Shown one piece after another: positions 62,837-64,000 of a DNA stretch of 64,000 bases. Under the pieces are notes generated by a model. That model had not been told where the DNA came from, made no database searches, and saw only the letters and a list, made by a program, of their open reading frames with translations. Location: assembly GCF_024171765.1 (NCBI RefSeq), contig NZ_JAMTCI010000001.1, positions 1,465,137 through 1,529,136 of the forward strand, written 5' to 3'. Origin of the DNA: Williamsia deligens (GTDB lineage Bacteria > Actinomycetota > Actinomycetes > Mycobacteriales > Mycobacteriaceae). Numbering within the stretch: position 1 is the stretch's first letter; each line of letters starts with the position of its first letter. Both the position numbers and the translations under genes were made by a program.

Positions 62837-63622
62837 TCACTCCCACCGGAAGGCGCGCACCGCCACCGCGGCCAGGATCACCGTCCACGCCCCGAGCACT
62901 CCGAGATGCATCAGCTGCGGCCACGCGCCGTGTGCGCTGTCGGTGAGTGCCCCGACGGCCGCGCCACTGGGGCTGGCGTCGGAGATGCCCCGCAGCCAGC
63001 CGGGCATCGTCGCGCGCGGCACCCACAGTCCGGCGAAGAACTGGAGCGCGAAGAACACCACGGTCCCGACTGCGGACGCTATCTTGTTGCGGCGCAGCAC
63101 ACTCGCGATCACCATGCCGATCGACAGCATCGCCGCGGCCGCGAGGACGAACGACACGCTGAACCCCACCGGGTTCCCGGGCAGCGGGGCGCCCGTCGCG
63201 GTGGGGGCCAGCACCATGAGAGCAGCCACGACGACCTCGATGCCGAACGTCAGGACCACCTGCGCAGCCAGCAGGGACACCGGCGAGGCAGGCGTCGTCC
63301 GCAGTCGCCGGAGGATGCCCATCTCGCGGTATCGGGTGAGGACATCGGGCAGGATCTGCACGCTGAGCAGCACGACCGAGAACATCACGAGGATCGGCTG
63401 ATACGCGCCGAACCAGCTCAGCCCGCCGAGCCCGTCGATCGCCCGGCGGGTCGCGGGGACGGCACCGAGCACCACCGACGCGATCACGGGCAGCGCAGCG
63501 ACCCACACCACCAGGGCAGGGTTGCGGCGCAGCAGTCGCGCCTCGGAGACGAGGAGCGGCCGGAATCCGCGCGGGAGGAGCGTGGTGGGGGTGGGACGGC
63601 CGAGGACGGCGTGCGGGGTCAT
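62837..63622 (-). CDS. ABC-2 type exporter permease
   Basis: 261 aa with six membrane helices. A basic N-terminus ([15 protein letters not shown]) and the [19 protein letters not shown] loop are typical ABC-2/DrrB-type permease motifs. It overlaps the ATPase gene by 4 nt (ATGA). With the NarL-type two-component genes downstream this is the common actinobacterial drug- or lipid-exporter layout. Substrate unknown. Confidence 0.9.
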   Translation of the reverse strand: MTPHAVLGRPTPTTLLPRGFRPLLVSEARLLRRNPALVVWVAALPVIASVVLGAVPATRRAIDGLGGLSWFGAYQPILVMFSVVLLSVQILPDVLTRYREMGILRRLRTTPASPVSLLAAQVVLTFGIEVVVAALMVLAPTATGAPLPGNPVGFSVSFVLAAAAMLSIGMVIASVLRRNKIASAVGTVVFFALQFFAGLWVPRATMPGWLRGISDASPSGAAVGALTDSAHGAWPQLMHLGVLGAWTVILAAVAVRAFRWE

Positions 63623-64000
63623 CGGGACACCTTTCCGGGAGCGGTGAGGGCGACGAACGCGTCGTCCAGGGTGGGCTCGTGGACGTGCAGATCCGTTGCG
63701 GTGACGTCCTTCTCGCGCAGGGTCGAGACGACGTCGGCGAGCGTCTGGTCCGTTCCCCGGATCCGGTAGACGGAACCGGATGCGGACACCTCGGTGACGC
63801 CGGGGAGTCGGCGCAGCAGATCGGGGTCGATCGGCGCGGACGGTGTGACCGTGATGATCTGCCCGTCGCCGACAGCGTGCGCCAGTTCTGTCGGGCTGCC
63901 CTCTGCGACCACGCGGCCGTGGTCGATCACGACGACCCTGTCGCACAGGCGCTCCGCCTCCTCCATGAAATGCGATACCAGCAGCAGGGTGACCCCGCCG
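63619..64000 (-). CDS. ABC-transporter ATPase, partial (N-terminus outside window)
   Basis: Only the last ~126 residues are in the window. [33 protein letters not shown] spans the H-loop region after Walker B, with His in SHF; the rest is the C-terminal extension of DrrA-type ATPases. The reading frame is open to the window edge. The Walker A, signature and Walker B motifs must lie beyond 64000. It pairs with the downstream permease. Confidence 0.9.
   Translation of the reverse strand, partial: GGVTLLLVSHFMEEAERLCDRVVVIDHGRVVAEGSPTELAHAVGDGQIITVTPSAPIDPDLLRRLPGVTEVSASGSVYRIRGTDQTLADVVSTLREKDVTATDLHVHEPTLDDAFVALTAPGKVSR

Overview
The window is very GC-rich DNA (about 70%) with densely packed genes on both strands, and it reads as a chromosomal segment from a mycolic-acid actinobacterium (Mycobacteriales, most like Gordonia, Williamsia or Rhodococcus). 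The strongest clue is a conserved block at about 13.3-28.5 kb: dnaB, rplI, rpsR, ssb, rpsF, GT87 glycosyltransferases, a class A PBP (ponA), a DUF5318 gene, a PadR regulator and ino1. From memory this is close to the Rv0046c-Rv0058 order of Mycobacterium tuberculosis. I see no rRNA, tRNA, CRISPR array, transposase or integrase.

Region by region. (1) 0-9.3 kb: a purine-catabolism cluster with a MobA-like nucleotidyltransferase facing away from a permease, OHCU decarboxylase, 5-hydroxyisourate hydrolase, urate oxidase, 8-oxoguanine deaminase and xanthine dehydrogenase. Most junctions overlap or nearly touch, so it is probably one transcript taking xanthine through urate to allantoin. (2) 9.3-13.3 kb: a TetR/MpaB-type oxygenase pair with a long palindromic operator, a MarR/DoxX divergent pair, and a lipase that seems to start at ATC. 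(3) 13.3-28.5 kb: the replication/ribosome/cell-wall core. dnaB carries an intein in its P-loop, and a plus-strand pair (kinase-like/lipocalin fusion and a GT87 enzyme) interrupts the minus-strand block.

(4) 28.6-35 kb: membrane protein, TetR and enoyl-CoA hydratase, secreted lipase, DNA polymerase IV, F420-type oxidoreductase and a DCC protein. (5) 34.9-39.5 kb: an MmyB-like regulator facing a five-gene SDR/ADH/SDR/lipoprotein/cupin operon. (6) 39.5-48.3 kb: PhoX phosphatase, two CNNM/CBS transporters, a lipase with its TetR regulator, and a glucosylglycerate-hydrolase-like enzyme. (7) 48.4-60.9 kb: signalling proteins with degenerate EAL and GGDEF domains, YceI, SDR, MFS exporter, hydrolases, rhodanese, a SnoaL-like isomerase behind a KstR-like box, amidase and DUF427. 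(8) 60.9-64 kb: an ABC-2 exporter with a NarL-type two-component system whose kinase gene is frameshifted; the ABC ATPase runs off the window.

The points most worth a second look are the class 3 (W-C-T) intein in the dnaB P-loop, the purine permease fused to an OHCU-decarboxylase-like domain lacking its catalytic His, the ATC start, the kinase frameshift, the kinase/lipocalin fusion with an Asp-to-Asn change, and several clear operators. Family assignments come from reading motifs, not from searches.
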